Positions 18,687-27,399 of a DNA stretch of 64,000 nucleotides are shown here, one piece after another. Positions within the stretch are counted from its first letter, which is position 1. The number at the start of each line of letters is the position of its first letter. The stretch is from Leptospira perdikensis (lineage in GTDB: Bacteria; Spirochaetota; Leptospiria; Leptospirales; Leptospiraceae). The stretch lies in NCBI RefSeq assembly GCF_004769575.1, contig NZ_RQGA01000011.1, positions 62,001-126,000 of the forward strand, given 5' to 3'. The notes below the pieces were generated by a model, which was not told the origin of the DNA, made no database searches, and saw nothing but the letters and a program-made list of their open reading frames with translations. Position numbers and translations under genes: made by a program.

Positions 18687-19373
18687 TTACACTTCTTCTA
18701 CAAAATAAGGTCTAGTGTATTCTCGAACGATCTCCACTACAAAACGGCCCCAAGATTTGGGGTCTTCCTGGGAGATATTCACTTGTTTGATTTTAGGGAA
18801 ATAGGCTGTAGGTTTAAAAACGGTATGGGTGAGTTCCAATGTTCGGAGGTAGTTATCCAATCGTTTTACTTTTACAAAATTGATGATTTCGTTTTGGATT
18901 TTTTCTTTTGGTAAGTAACCCACGATGATCATTCGGGGGAATAGGTTTTTTTTGAGGAGTCCTATAAAGTCCTCAAAACTATCGACTCGGTCAATAAACC
19001 CTTCATAAGCACCACCACCTAGGTTCATGATTTGGGTCACAATGTCCATGGAAAAGGAGACTCCTTCCATGGTTGACATGTCCGAAATGATGACTAGGCC
19101 CTCGTCCGGCTGGAACACCTTAAACATATCCGCACCCTTAAAATGGCGACGAAGGAGTTTGGCGGCCGACACATCGATTTCCTGGGCTTTCGCGAGGAGA
19201 ACCTTCCCTTGGGGGTCTAGGATGGGATCTCGCGTGATGAGGTACCGTTTTTTCACGGCATTTTGGTTCATGACTCGAAAGGCCTTTACTTTTTCCTCGA
19301 TTTCATCCAAGGTTGAGTAACCAATCTTAAGTACATTTTCCCGTTTGCGTTTCCCGATGTCTGTTTCTTCCAT
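18687..19373 (-). CDS. Conserved-looking protein of unknown function
   Basis: 228 residues, soluble, no signal peptide. Residues about 42-90 ([25 protein letters not shown] and following) resemble the N-terminal domain that precedes HD-GYP phosphodiesterase domains, but no HD or GYP motif follows. The middle has [24 protein letters not shown] and the end is basic and hydrophobic-mixed. Stop codon is immediately next to the convergent flavoprotein stop. Function unknown. Confidence 0.6.
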   Translation of the reverse strand: MEETDIGKRKRENVLKIGYSTLDEIEEKVKAFRVMNQNAVKKRYLITRDPILDPQGKVLLAKAQEIDVSAAKLLRRHFKGADMFKVFQPDEGLVIISDMSTMEGVSFSMDIVTQIMNLGGGAYEGFIDRVDSFEDFIGLLKKNLFPRMIIVGYLPKEKIQNEIINFVKVKRLDNYLRTLELTHTVFKPTAYFPKIKQVNISQEDPKSWGRFVVEIVREYTRPYFVEEV

Positions 19374-19456
19374 GAAAGCTTGGTGCCTAAATCTTTGTAT
19401 TGCTTATCCTATGGTAATTCTACCAATGTATAGCATATTTTTGTCTAAGGAATAGA

Positions 19457-19861
19457 ATGAGGTTTAATTTTTCCCTATTTCCCCCACTGTTACTCATAAT
19501 TGGTTGTACTTCGGTAGATTTTATCCCGGAACCTGATTACAGGCCAAATGATTCCCGTTATAAGGTGAAATCTTGGGAGGAAGTAGAAATCGTCCGTGAA
19601 CGTCCCAAGCGCCTATTCAAAATTGTCGGCGAAGTAGTGGTCCGAAATACCGAAGATCTCACCTGGGATGATTATGAACCTCGTGTCAAAAAGGAAATGT
19701 TCAGTAAAAAAATAGATGGGGTTTGGATGACGGAAAAAAATCAAACTTCAGTAGATTCGGTTACCGTCGAAACCATGGATCAAAAAGGGCGATCGACCAA
19801 TTCCTACTTACAAAAATCAAACCTTCCTAGTTGGAAGGGTTATGCTTACAGGTACAAATAA
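19457..19861 (+). CDS. Small lipoprotein of unknown function
   Basis: 134 residues with a lipoprotein signal: hydrophobic FPPLLLIIGC and lipobox Cys17. The mature part is charged, with a repeated V-E/V-R pattern and VDSVTVETMDQKGRS that suggests beta structure. An AAGGAATAG stretch 7-15 bases upstream of the ATG could be the ribosome site. Six bases separate it from the next gene, so the two are likely co-transcribed. No family recognised. Confidence 0.7.
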   Translation: MRFNFSLFPPLLLIIGCTSVDFIPEPDYRPNDSRYKVKSWEEVEIVRERPKRLFKIVGEVVVRNTEDLTWDDYEPRVKKEMFSKKIDGVWMTEKNQTSVDSVTVETMDQKGRSTNSYLQKSNLPSWKGYAYRYK

Positions 19862-19867
19862 AATTGT

Positions 19868-20359
19868 ATGACACGAATCTTTGACTCAGAAATTTATATA
19901 TCTCCGGCCGATGAATGGATATTTAGAGAAAACAAAATCGATAAAGAAGAAATCCTACAGTATTTTCGGAACAATCTGCACGGTAATGACAAGGGAGTTT
20001 ATATAGAAAATAAATTTGGTGAACTCTCCGAACATGGATACATTCGTGTTGATGGATGTCCATGCCACGTCTTACATGTGGAACTAACAGACAACACTAT
20101 GGTATTTTATACCGATGATGGAAGAAACTATCCATTTGGTGAGTTTGAAATTTATGAAACTGATGACGGTGGTCTCATTGGTCTTCGAACAGCAGAAGAA
20201 AGAATCAAATATAGATTCACTTGGAATGCAGCCAAAGAACTTTCGGATCATTTAGAAGAGGAAGGTGGTATCACCTATTTGGAATGGAACGGAGTGAAAA
20301 TGGAAGTTCCCAAATATACTGGGGAGATTTTGGTTCCTCTCCCCGAAGACTATACTTAA
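19868..20359 (+). CDS. Unknown soluble protein paired with a lipoprotein gene
   Basis: 163 residues, acidic, no signal or membrane helix. Features: GYIRVDGCPCHVLHVELTD with a CPC motif (a possible metal or redox site), VFYTDDGRNYPFGEF and a C-terminal LPEDYT. I do not recognise a domain. It follows the lipoprotein gene by 6 bases and its TAA overlaps the convergent TPR gene stop (shared TTAA at 20356-20359). Confidence 0.6.
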   Translation: MTRIFDSEIYISPADEWIFRENKIDKEEILQYFRNNLHGNDKGVYIENKFGELSEHGYIRVDGCPCHVLHVELTDNTMVFYTDDGRNYPFGEFEIYETDDGGLIGLRTAEERIKYRFTWNAAKELSDHLEEEGGITYLEWNGVKMEVPKYTGEILVPLPEDYT

Positions 20360-20841
20360 TTCGAAGGAGCCTCTTCGTCGGATTTTAATTCCCTCCAAAG
20401 GTCATTGGCCTCTGAAAAATCTTTTTTTAGAGTCAAAGCTTTGTGAAGGTATTGTAAGGATCTTTCTGGGCGATTCCATAACTTGTAAAGCGTTGCTAAA
20501 TTAAAATAAGAAATATGTGGAGCATCGTTCCGTTCGCAACGAATGGATTTTTTAAGCCAATAAACAGCTTCTTTATCATTACCCATACGTAGTAATAACA
20601 CACCAATTTCATTACAGGGGTTCCCGTATTCATGGTTTAGACTCACTGCTTTATAATAGGAAGCAAGGGCATCCGTCCATTGGCCAAGGGCATTTTGAAC
20701 CAAACCTAAATAAAAGTAGGCCTCTTCTGATTCTTCCAATTCTAAACTGGAACGAAGTTGGAATTCGGCTCGGTCTAAATCACCGACCTTAAAATGATCT
20801 TTTGCTAAATCTAATGAAAGTTGGAAAGAACTAGAAGACAA
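20356..20841 (-). CDS. Tetratricopeptide repeat protein
   Basis: 161 residues, at least three TPR-like units: AEFQLRSSLELEESEEAYFYLGLVQNALGQ, DALASYYKAVSLNHEYGNPCNEIG and EAVYWLKKSIRCERNDAPHISYFNLATLY, each seen here as A/G/Y-patterned helix pairs. No signal peptide. The start is a TTG at 20841, the only start codon before a long Met-free stretch. A protein-interaction role is likely; partner unknown. It is 61 bases downstream in transcription order of nothing coding on the same strand except dxs, whose end lies at 20903 upstream. Confidence 0.7.
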   Translation of the reverse strand: MSSSSFQLSLDLAKDHFKVGDLDRAEFQLRSSLELEESEEAYFYLGLVQNALGQWTDALASYYKAVSLNHEYGNPCNEIGVLLLRMGNDKEAVYWLKKSIRCERNDAPHISYFNLATLYKLWNRPERSLQYLHKALTLKKDFSEANDLWRELKSDEEAPSN

Positions 20842-20902
20842 TGAGATACTCGCCTGTTTTCTTTCATTTTCGGAAGACTTAAAAATCTCAGTAAAACTAT
20901 TT

Positions 20903-22792
20903 TTATTTTTTCAAAGACAAAATCAGATCTTCCGCAATTTGAGAAGCAGTCAGTCGGTAATGATCCAAAACCTGATTCCTTTCTCCATGGTGGATGGGTT
21001 CTGGTGGCAATGCAAAGGTCTTTAGAAATTTACTTAAGAAGTCAGAAGGAATTTCATTCAAAAGAAAACCAGAGGCACCGGCATGGATATAACTTTCATC
21101 CAGAATCACAAACCGTTTGTTTTTTTCAATTTGTCCATGGACAAGTTCCGTATCATAAGGCCGTAACCAAAAAAGATCTACAACCGAAACAGAGATTCCT
21201 TTTTGTTTCAAAATCCCCGCTACAGCGGTTGCGATTGGCAACATAAACCCAACAGACAAAATGAGTAAATCCTCTCCTTCAGTTACTAACTTCCCTTTCG
21301 CTTTCGTTACAGGAAGAGGAGAATCAAACTTTAACTCGCGTAAGTCACCGTTATCTTTTGGGAAACGAATCGCAATCGGATGTTCTGTATAATCCTTCAT
21401 AAAATGAAGACTATCGATAATGTCTTGTGCGGAACTTGGAACAATGATATCCATATTCGGAAGGCCCGCCAAATACCCAAGATCTGATAAACCTTGGTGG
21501 GTTTCGCCGTCTGGTCCCACAATCCCTGCTCGATCAATCACAAACCGAACCGGTAAATTCATAAGAGAAACATCTTCTACAAGTTGGTCCATCGCCCTTG
21601 TCAAGAAGGTGGAATAGATACACATATAAGGAATGGCACCGCCACTTGTCATTGCACCCGCAAATGCTACCGAGTGCTGTTCGGCGATTCCCACATCAAA
21701 CGTATGTGTTGGATAAGTTTCTTGGTAATCCCGAAGTCCTGATCCTTCGATCATCGCCGGAGTGATGACAGCAATTCGTTTGTCTTTGTCTGTTAAATCG
21801 GTAAGTGTTTTTCCAACAATTTTAGAAAGACTGATTTTATTGGAATCGGCAGAAGCCATTTTCCCCGACTCTTTGTTAAACGGTGTGACACCATGATATT
21901 TGATGGGATCCGCTTCTGCAGGTTTGTATCCCTTTCCTTTTTGTGTTAATACGTGTAAAAGGATAGGTCCTTGGATTTTAGAAAGGTTCTGCAACATATG
22001 AACCACACGATTCACATCGTGACCATCAATGGGTCCAAAATAAGTAAATCCCAAATCTTCAAAAAGTCCACCGGGACGCATCATAAAATGTTTAAAAGAG
22101 GTTTCCATATTATGAGCAAGCGCTTGTAATGCGGGCCCAATGAGTGGAATCCATTTTAAAAAACCGTAAAATGCCGTTTTACCTTTGTTATAGATTTGAG
22201 AAGAAATGATACGATTCAGATAATTAGAAATGGAACCCACGTTTTTGGAAATCGACATATAGTTATCATTTAAAATGACTAACATATTCGGTTTGATATG
22301 ACCACCGTGGTTCATAGCTTCGAGAGCCATTCCTGTGGCGATGGAGGCATCCCCAATCACTGCAGCCACCTTATAATCTTTTCCGAGTAAGTCACGGGCG
22401 CAGGCCTCACCAAGTGCTTGAGAAATGGATGTCCCTGCATGACCTGTATTGTACAAATCGTATTCGGATTCTTCGCGTTTTGGAAAACCGGAAAGACCCA
22501 ACCATTTACGAACGGTAGGGAGTTCTTTTTTTCGGCCTGTTAGGATTTTATGAGGATAGGTTTGGTGACCTACGTCCCAGATGATTTTGTCAGTCGGAGT
22601 TTGGAACACATAGTGAAGGGCAACGGTAAGTTCCACAACACCTAAGTTACTAGCAAAATGCCCTCCCACGTCGGAGAGGGTGTCGATGATGTATTCCCGA
22701 AGGTCATGGCAGACCTCGGGGAGTTCTGCTTCTGTTATCTTTCTAAGGTCTTCCGGAAATTGGATTTTGTCGAGATAAGGATAAGATGGCAT
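20903..22792 (-). CDS. dxs: 1-deoxy-D-xylulose-5-phosphate synthase
   Basis: First MEP-pathway step: pyruvate + glyceraldehyde-3-phosphate to DXP, with thiamine diphosphate. 629 residues, usual length. Signatures: DVGHQTYPHKILTGR near the N-terminus, the ThDP/Mg site GDASIATGMALEAMNHGG (about 147-164) with the later N of LNDNYMSIS, DGHDV, and DVGIAEQHSVAFAGAM with the catalytic Glu. It starts 7 bases after the CHASE2 cyclase stop. The downstream MEP gene dxr is in the same window (30908), 8 kb upstream in the same direction. Confidence 0.96.
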   Translation of the reverse strand: MPSYPYLDKIQFPEDLRKITEAELPEVCHDLREYIIDTLSDVGGHFASNLGVVELTVALHYVFQTPTDKIIWDVGHQTYPHKILTGRKKELPTVRKWLGLSGFPKREESEYDLYNTGHAGTSISQALGEACARDLLGKDYKVAAVIGDASIATGMALEAMNHGGHIKPNMLVILNDNYMSISKNVGSISNYLNRIISSQIYNKGKTAFYGFLKWIPLIGPALQALAHNMETSFKHFMMRPGGLFEDLGFTYFGPIDGHDVNRVVHMLQNLSKIQGPILLHVLTQKGKGYKPAEADPIKYHGVTPFNKESGKMASADSNKISLSKIVGKTLTDLTDKDKRIAVITPAMIEGSGLRDYQETYPTHTFDVGIAEQHSVAFAGAMTSGGAIPYMCIYSTFLTRAMDQLVEDVSLMNLPVRFVIDRAGIVGPDGETHQGLSDLGYLAGLPNMDIIVPSSAQDIIDSLHFMKDYTEHPIAIRFPKDNGDLRELKFDSPLPVTKAKGKLVTEGEDLLILSVGFMLPIATAVAGILKQKGISVSVVDLFWLRPYDTELVHGQIEKNKRFVILDESYIHAGASGFLLNEIPSDFLSKFLKTFALPPEPIHHGERNQVLDHYRLTASQIAEDLILSLKK

Positions 22793-22799
22793 GTAAACT

Positions 22800-25127
22800 T
22801 CATGTTGCCGCCTTTTGGAGTGGCCGCTTCATTTTCTCCATATCTTCTGGGTTTGTGATTCCAAGCAATTCGTAAATCCGAACAGGTTGGGTTTTTCCTT
22901 TTACTCGCACTAAATCCAGTTCCCGAGCAACCACTCGGTCTTTCACTTTTTCGTAAGTATACTCAGAGATGATCACATTTGTGGTGTACATTTTATTGGA
23001 CCCTTCCAATCGGGATCCTAGGTTGATTGTGTCTCCCATACAAGTGTATTCCATCCTGTGTGAAGATCCCATATTCCCCACAACGGCTGGGCCAGAATTC
23101 AGACCACATCCAATATCGATCACAGGAACATTTCGTTCTGCCCATTTTTGTTGGAGGACTTTTAAATAATCCAATTGTACGAGAGATGCAACACAAGCAT
23201 AGTACGCATGGTCTTCTAATGGAACTGGTGCTCCCCAGAATGCCATAATCGCATCACCCATATATTTATCTATGGTTCCCTTGTATTCAATGATGATGTC
23301 CGTCATTGCCGATAGGTATTCGTTCAGTAACTTTACCAAATCTTCCGGACCCAACTGTTCAGAAATCGTTGTGAATCCTCGAACGTCGGAGAAGAAAATA
23401 GTAATCTCCCTTTTGGATCCACCAAGAGCCAAATTGTCTGGGTGTTTGAGGAGTTCATCCACAACGTCTTTAGATACGAATTTAGAGAAGGTTTGACGAA
23501 TGTATTTTACGTTCTCTTCTTCTGTTAAGATTCTAAATCCAATGATGGCCACAAAAACCACAATCTGTTCGATCGTTACCGAAGGAAGGACAGTGATGAG
23601 GTTGAAGGTTTGGAATATATACAACGCAGCCACAACATAAAGTAAAAGTTGGGTCAACATAATCGCAAAACCAATATGTGTTTTTACTCGTGGTTGTAAA
23701 AAACCAATCATCACACCAAGAGCCACATAAATCAAAAAGATTCCCCAGTTTGGAACTGTGGAAAGGAAATCTTGGTTTAAGATGGTGTTTACTGCGTGAG
23801 CGTGGTGTTCAATTCCTGACATATCACCAAACGGAGATAAGTGGGAGTCTTTAGAAGCTCCACGCCCCGTTGCATAATACATCGCCACAAGAAAGATTTT
23901 GTTGCTGATTTGGTTTGCTTCGAGTAACTCAGCGTCCCAATCATTCGTAACTTCAAAAATTTCGTTTTGTTTGAAGGAATAACGTCCGCCGACAAAGTTG
24001 ATTTCCATTTGACCTTCCCAGTCAATAGGAATCACAACTTCTCTTTTTTCATTCGGAACTTGCATCACATCTCTTTCTTCAAACTTTCGTTCTTTGATGT
24101 TGAACTCACGAATGATCTTTTTCGGGATATTGGACAATTTAATATAATGTCCCATGTTGACTTCTACATCTCTTTGAACGTCGATACCGTAGTATTTGCA
24201 AACAATGAGTAAGTCGATGGATGGGAAGTATTCAGTTTCTCTTTCTCTGCCTGAATTATAAACCTTTACCACAAGTGGCATTTTACGATTCAAACCGGAC
24301 TCATCTTTTTTTACGTTCGCAAAACCAAGACCAGCGGACAACTCAGCAATGGGTTCAATCGGAGGTTGAGGAAACTTAACCCAAGAAATCCCTGCATCGT
24401 TTTCATCGATGACATTTTTCAATTGAAACTTACGGAGGATATCAATTCGTTTTTCTAAATTGAGAACCGCTTCTTTCGATTCTGCACTGACTTCCATTGG
24501 AAAGTCGAAGAGGACATTCCGGTTCTTTTGAAGAGCAGCTGCCATCTCTTCCGTTTGACCGGGTTTGTAATCTACGAAGAAAATATCGAACATCAGTATG
24601 TTGTTTGATTCTTTAAATGTTTCTATGATGTCTGCGTAATAACTCCAAGGTAAAGGCCAAGTACCTTGTAATTTTTCGAGTGATTCTGTTGTGATACCAA
24701 TGATATTGATATCCTTACGGGCCTTAGCTGGTGGTTGGAACTGAATGTATTCAATACGACCCGTGTCCCCTTCACTTTCTGTTTTTGTATTGGAGCCACG
24801 TAAAAATTGGAATCTTGTGGAAACGGAATTTTCTTCCAAATCTTTGAGTGGTTGGAAGGTATTTACCATTGCATACATAAAAATGGCAATTACATAAGAC
24901 AACCAAATGGCACCTGACTTTTGTTTGTCCTTGGATACCTTTGCAATGGTTTTATAAACAAAGTAAGAGGAAACAAGTAAGGCGAGTAAACCACCGATAA
25001 GGAAGGAAAATTCATATTCCCATCCTGTCATGATGACAGAAATGATCACACCGAGTGTTCCTAGGGTGGCAACAGTAACACTGAGATAGTCCAAAATCGA
25101 AAGTGATTTTGATTCTTTGTCGGACAT
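22800..25127 (-). CDS. CHASE2-domain class III adenylate/guanylate cyclase
   Basis: 775 residues. Two N-terminal membrane helices (about 10-65), a periplasmic CHASE2 sensor domain (about 130-410, with INIIGITTESLEKLQGTWPLPWSYYADII as entry and FVDYKPGQTEE), two to three more membrane helices (about 440-525), and a C-terminal class III cyclase domain (about 570-740). The cyclase keeps the metal Asp residues in FFSDVRGFT and DKYMGDAIMAFWG and the DTINLGSRLEGSN block. It therefore should be active and signal an envelope or extracellular cue. It lies 7 bases upstream of dxs and about 90 after trpA. Confidence 0.92.
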   Translation of the reverse strand: MSDKESKSLSILDYLSVTVATLGTLGVIISVIMTGWEYEFSFLIGGLLALLVSSYFVYKTIAKVSKDKQKSGAIWLSYVIAIFMYAMVNTFQPLKDLEENSVSTRFQFLRGSNTKTESEGDTGRIEYIQFQPPAKARKDINIIGITTESLEKLQGTWPLPWSYYADIIETFKESNNILMFDIFFVDYKPGQTEEMAAALQKNRNVLFDFPMEVSAESKEAVLNLEKRIDILRKFQLKNVIDENDAGISWVKFPQPPIEPIAELSAGLGFANVKKDESGLNRKMPLVVKVYNSGRERETEYFPSIDLLIVCKYYGIDVQRDVEVNMGHYIKLSNIPKKIIREFNIKERKFEERDVMQVPNEKREVVIPIDWEGQMEINFVGGRYSFKQNEIFEVTNDWDAELLEANQISNKIFLVAMYYATGRGASKDSHLSPFGDMSGIEHHAHAVNTILNQDFLSTVPNWGIFLIYVALGVMIGFLQPRVKTHIGFAIMLTQLLLYVVAALYIFQTFNLITVLPSVTIEQIVVFVAIIGFRILTEEENVKYIRQTFSKFVSKDVVDELLKHPDNLALGGSKREITIFFSDVRGFTTISEQLGPEDLVKLLNEYLSAMTDIIIEYKGTIDKYMGDAIMAFWGAPVPLEDHAYYACVASLVQLDYLKVLQQKWAERNVPVIDIGCGLNSGPAVVGNMGSSHRMEYTCMGDTINLGSRLEGSNKMYTTNVIISEYTYEKVKDRVVARELDLVRVKGKTQPVRIYELLGITNPEDMEKMKRPLQKAAT

Positions 25128-25217
25128 AGAGCCTCTTTATTCGTTTGGGAATTTCCGACCATTTTCCCGGAATTTTTAAAGAGACTCAAATGTTTTTGAA
25201 AGATTCAGGAAAAAAAT

Positions 25218-26018
25218 TTAGGAAATTGATGCCCTGATCTTTGAAATGTAATCCGCCAGTGCCGTAACTGTTTTGGTTTTGTCCGATCCGTTTTCTTCGA
25301 TGACCCTTTGGATGGCAGAACCAATGATGATTCCGTCCGCATACTGAGAAATTTGGTTGGCTTGGTCGGGAGTGGAGATTCCAAACCCAGCACAAATCGG
25401 CAATTGGATGGTATCTTTTAAGAATTTGATTCTTTCTTTCAAATCGACCGAAAACTCTCGTCTTTCCCCTGTCACCCCAAACGAAGTCACATAGTAAATG
25501 AAACCGGAAGATGTTTTGCTAAGAGCTTGGATCCTCTTTTTTTCGGAAGCCGGAGTGACCAAATGGATGAGATCCATATCCCGTACTTTTAGTTCTCGAA
25601 ACAAAGTTTCACTTTCTTCTGTATCAAAAGGTAAGTCAGGAATCACAAGTCCAACAATTCCTGATTCCTTGGCTCGGTCTAAAAATTTCGTAATCCCACA
25701 ATGATAAATGGGATTGAAATAAGTTAGGTAAACAAGAGGAGTCTCAGGTTTGTGATCATGAATGGCTTTTGTAACCCGAAAGATTTCATCAAAAGAAAAA
25801 CGATTTTTTAAAGAACGAGCTGCTGCCCTTTGGATGACGGGACCATCGGCAACAGGGTCAGAAAAAGGAATTCCGAGTTCCAAAATATCAGCCCCATTGT
25901 CTAAAATGGTTTTTCCAAATTCGATAGAATCATTATAGTTTGGATCCCCTAAGGTAAAATAAGGGATAAACGCGGATTTAAAACGCCCACTCTCAAATAA
26001 AGATTTTATTTTACTCAT
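25218..26018 (-). CDS. trpA: Tryptophan synthase alpha subunit
   Basis: Cleaves indole-3-glycerol phosphate to indole, which is channelled to TrpB. 266 residues. The catalytic Glu is in ILELGIPFSDPVADGP (about 46-61) and the Asp in the PLVYLTYFNPI region; GFGISTPDQANQIS is the phosphate-binding stretch. Its ATG directly follows the TAA of trpB, indicating coupled translation. Confidence 0.96.
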   Translation of the reverse strand: MSKIKSLFESGRFKSAFIPYFTLGDPNYNDSIEFGKTILDNGADILELGIPFSDPVADGPVIQRAAARSLKNRFSFDEIFRVTKAIHDHKPETPLVYLTYFNPIYHCGITKFLDRAKESGIVGLVIPDLPFDTEESETLFRELKVRDMDLIHLVTPASEKKRIQALSKTSSGFIYYVTSFGVTGERREFSVDLKERIKFLKDTIQLPICAGFGISTPDQANQISQYADGIIIGSAIQRVIEENGSDKTKTVTALADYISKIRASIS

Positions 26019-27206
26019 TTATTTTCTTTCACCTAAAAGTCGCAAAACTTCCGTTACGTCCTTATCACCCCGACCAGAAAGACAAATGACTAAATCTTTT
26101 TTCTTTCCTAAATCTTTGGCAACGTCCCGTGCCACATGAAAAGCATGAGCTGTCTCCAGTGCTGGAATGATTCCTTCCACACGAGTGACCTCCAGAAAAG
26201 AATCTAACGCTTGTTCATCTGTTACCATTCGGTAATCCACTCTACCCGTTTGGGAAAGATAAGCATGTTCTGGTCCCACACCCGGATAATCGAGTCCTGC
26301 GGAAACAGAATGTGCTGGAACAATTTGACCAAATTCATCTTGAATGATGAGAGTTTTTGTTCCATGTAAAAATCCTGTTTTTCCATAGGTTAAGGTCGCA
26401 GAATGTTCTCCTGGTTTTGGACCAAGTCCACCTGCTTCCGCTCCATAGATTGCGACTTGTTTGTCTTTTAAAAATGCATGGAACATTCCAATGGAATTGG
26501 ATCCCCCACCCACACAAGCCACGATCGCATTGGGAAGTTTTTTGTTTCGTTTTTTAAACTCCGATCTTGCTTCTGATCCTATAAAAGATTGGAAGTCACG
26601 AACAATCATCGGGAAAGGGTGTGGCCCAATGGCAGACCCAACAATGTAATGAGTTGTAGATACATTGAGTGCCCAGTCTCTCATAGCTTCGCTTGTGGCT
26701 TCTTTGAGAGTGGCTTCTCCTGCAGTGACTGGAAGAATTTTAGCACCTAACATTTCAATTTTTTTAGCATTGAGGTTTTGTCTTTCAACGTCAACAGCAC
26801 CCATGTAAACAACAGTTTCCATTCCAAACATGGCACCAACAGTTGCAGTTGCGAGACCATGTTGGCCCGCTCCTGTTTCTGCGATGATCCGTTTTTTTCC
26901 CATGAAACGTGCGATAAGCGCCTGCCCAATGGCATTATTAATTTTATGTGCGCCGGTATGATTTAAATCTTCGCGTTTGAGCCAGATACGAGCACCTCCC
27001 CATAGTTTGGTGAGACGTTCAGCATAAGTCAGAGGACTAGGTCTTCCGACGTAGTTCTTTAAATAGTATTCGAGTTCTTTTTTGAACTTTTTACTTTTCT
27101 TTAACTTGTGATAGGTGGATTCAAGTTCTTCTAATGCTTCCGTTAAAATCTCAGGAGAGTAACGGCCACCGAATTCACCAAAATATCCAGGTAGGTTTTT
27201 GCCCAT
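26019..27206 (-). CDS. trpB: Tryptophan synthase beta subunit
   Basis: PLP enzyme condensing indole and serine. 395 residues from the ATG at 27206 (preceded by GGGA); a TTG nine bases upstream is less likely. Signatures: GEFGGRYSPE at the N-terminus, PLP-lysine motif LNHTGAHKIN, GAGQHGLATA, and the glycine-rich phosphate loop GGGSNSIGMF. Begins the trpBA pair; no other trp gene is in the window. Confidence 0.96.
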   Translation of the reverse strand: MGKNLPGYFGEFGGRYSPEILTEALEELESTYHKLKKSKKFKKELEYYLKNYVGRPSPLTYAERLTKLWGGARIWLKREDLNHTGAHKINNAIGQALIARFMGKKRIIAETGAGQHGLATATVGAMFGMETVVYMGAVDVERQNLNAKKIEMLGAKILPVTAGEATLKEATSEAMRDWALNVSTTHYIVGSAIGPHPFPMIVRDFQSFIGSEARSEFKKRNKKLPNAIVACVGGGSNSIGMFHAFLKDKQVAIYGAEAGGLGPKPGEHSATLTYGKTGFLHGTKTLIIQDEFGQIVPAHSVSAGLDYPGVGPEHAYLSQTGRVDYRMVTDEQALDSFLEVTRVEGIIPALETAHAFHVARDVAKDLGKKKDLVICLSGRGDKDVTEVLRLLGERK

Positions 27207-27282
27207 ATATCCCAAGATGAGAGGATGGGCGAATATGAAAACTGCTTCTTTTGTGGGGGATGGGGGTTTTTGGGTACAGTCT

Positions 27283-27306
27283 CCCCGCCCTGATTTAAGG
27301 GTGGGG
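27283..27306. repeat. GC-rich inverted repeat in the trpB leader
   Basis: CCCCGCCCT (27283-27291) pairs with AGGGTGGGG (27298-27306) around a GATTTA loop, with one G:U type step. No U-tract follows on either strand. It lies about 77 bases upstream of trpB and could be part of a leader structure. Confidence 0.4.
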
Positions 27307-27364
27307 AACTAGACCCGCCACCCAATGGCTTCCTTCTATCACAAAGCCCTAATTCTTGCGACCC

Positions 27365-27398
27365 CTTCTCCCGATTTTAAAGAAAAAATCCGAAGAAG
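27365..27398 (-). terminator. Hairpin directly after proS
   Basis: CTTCTCCCGATTTT (27365-27378) pairs with AAAATCCGAAGAAG (27385-27398) with a single mismatch and a 6-base loop. It begins 2 bases past the proS stop. No U-run follows, so it may be a weak terminator or an mRNA end-stabilising structure. Confidence 0.4.
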
Positions 27399-27399
27399 T

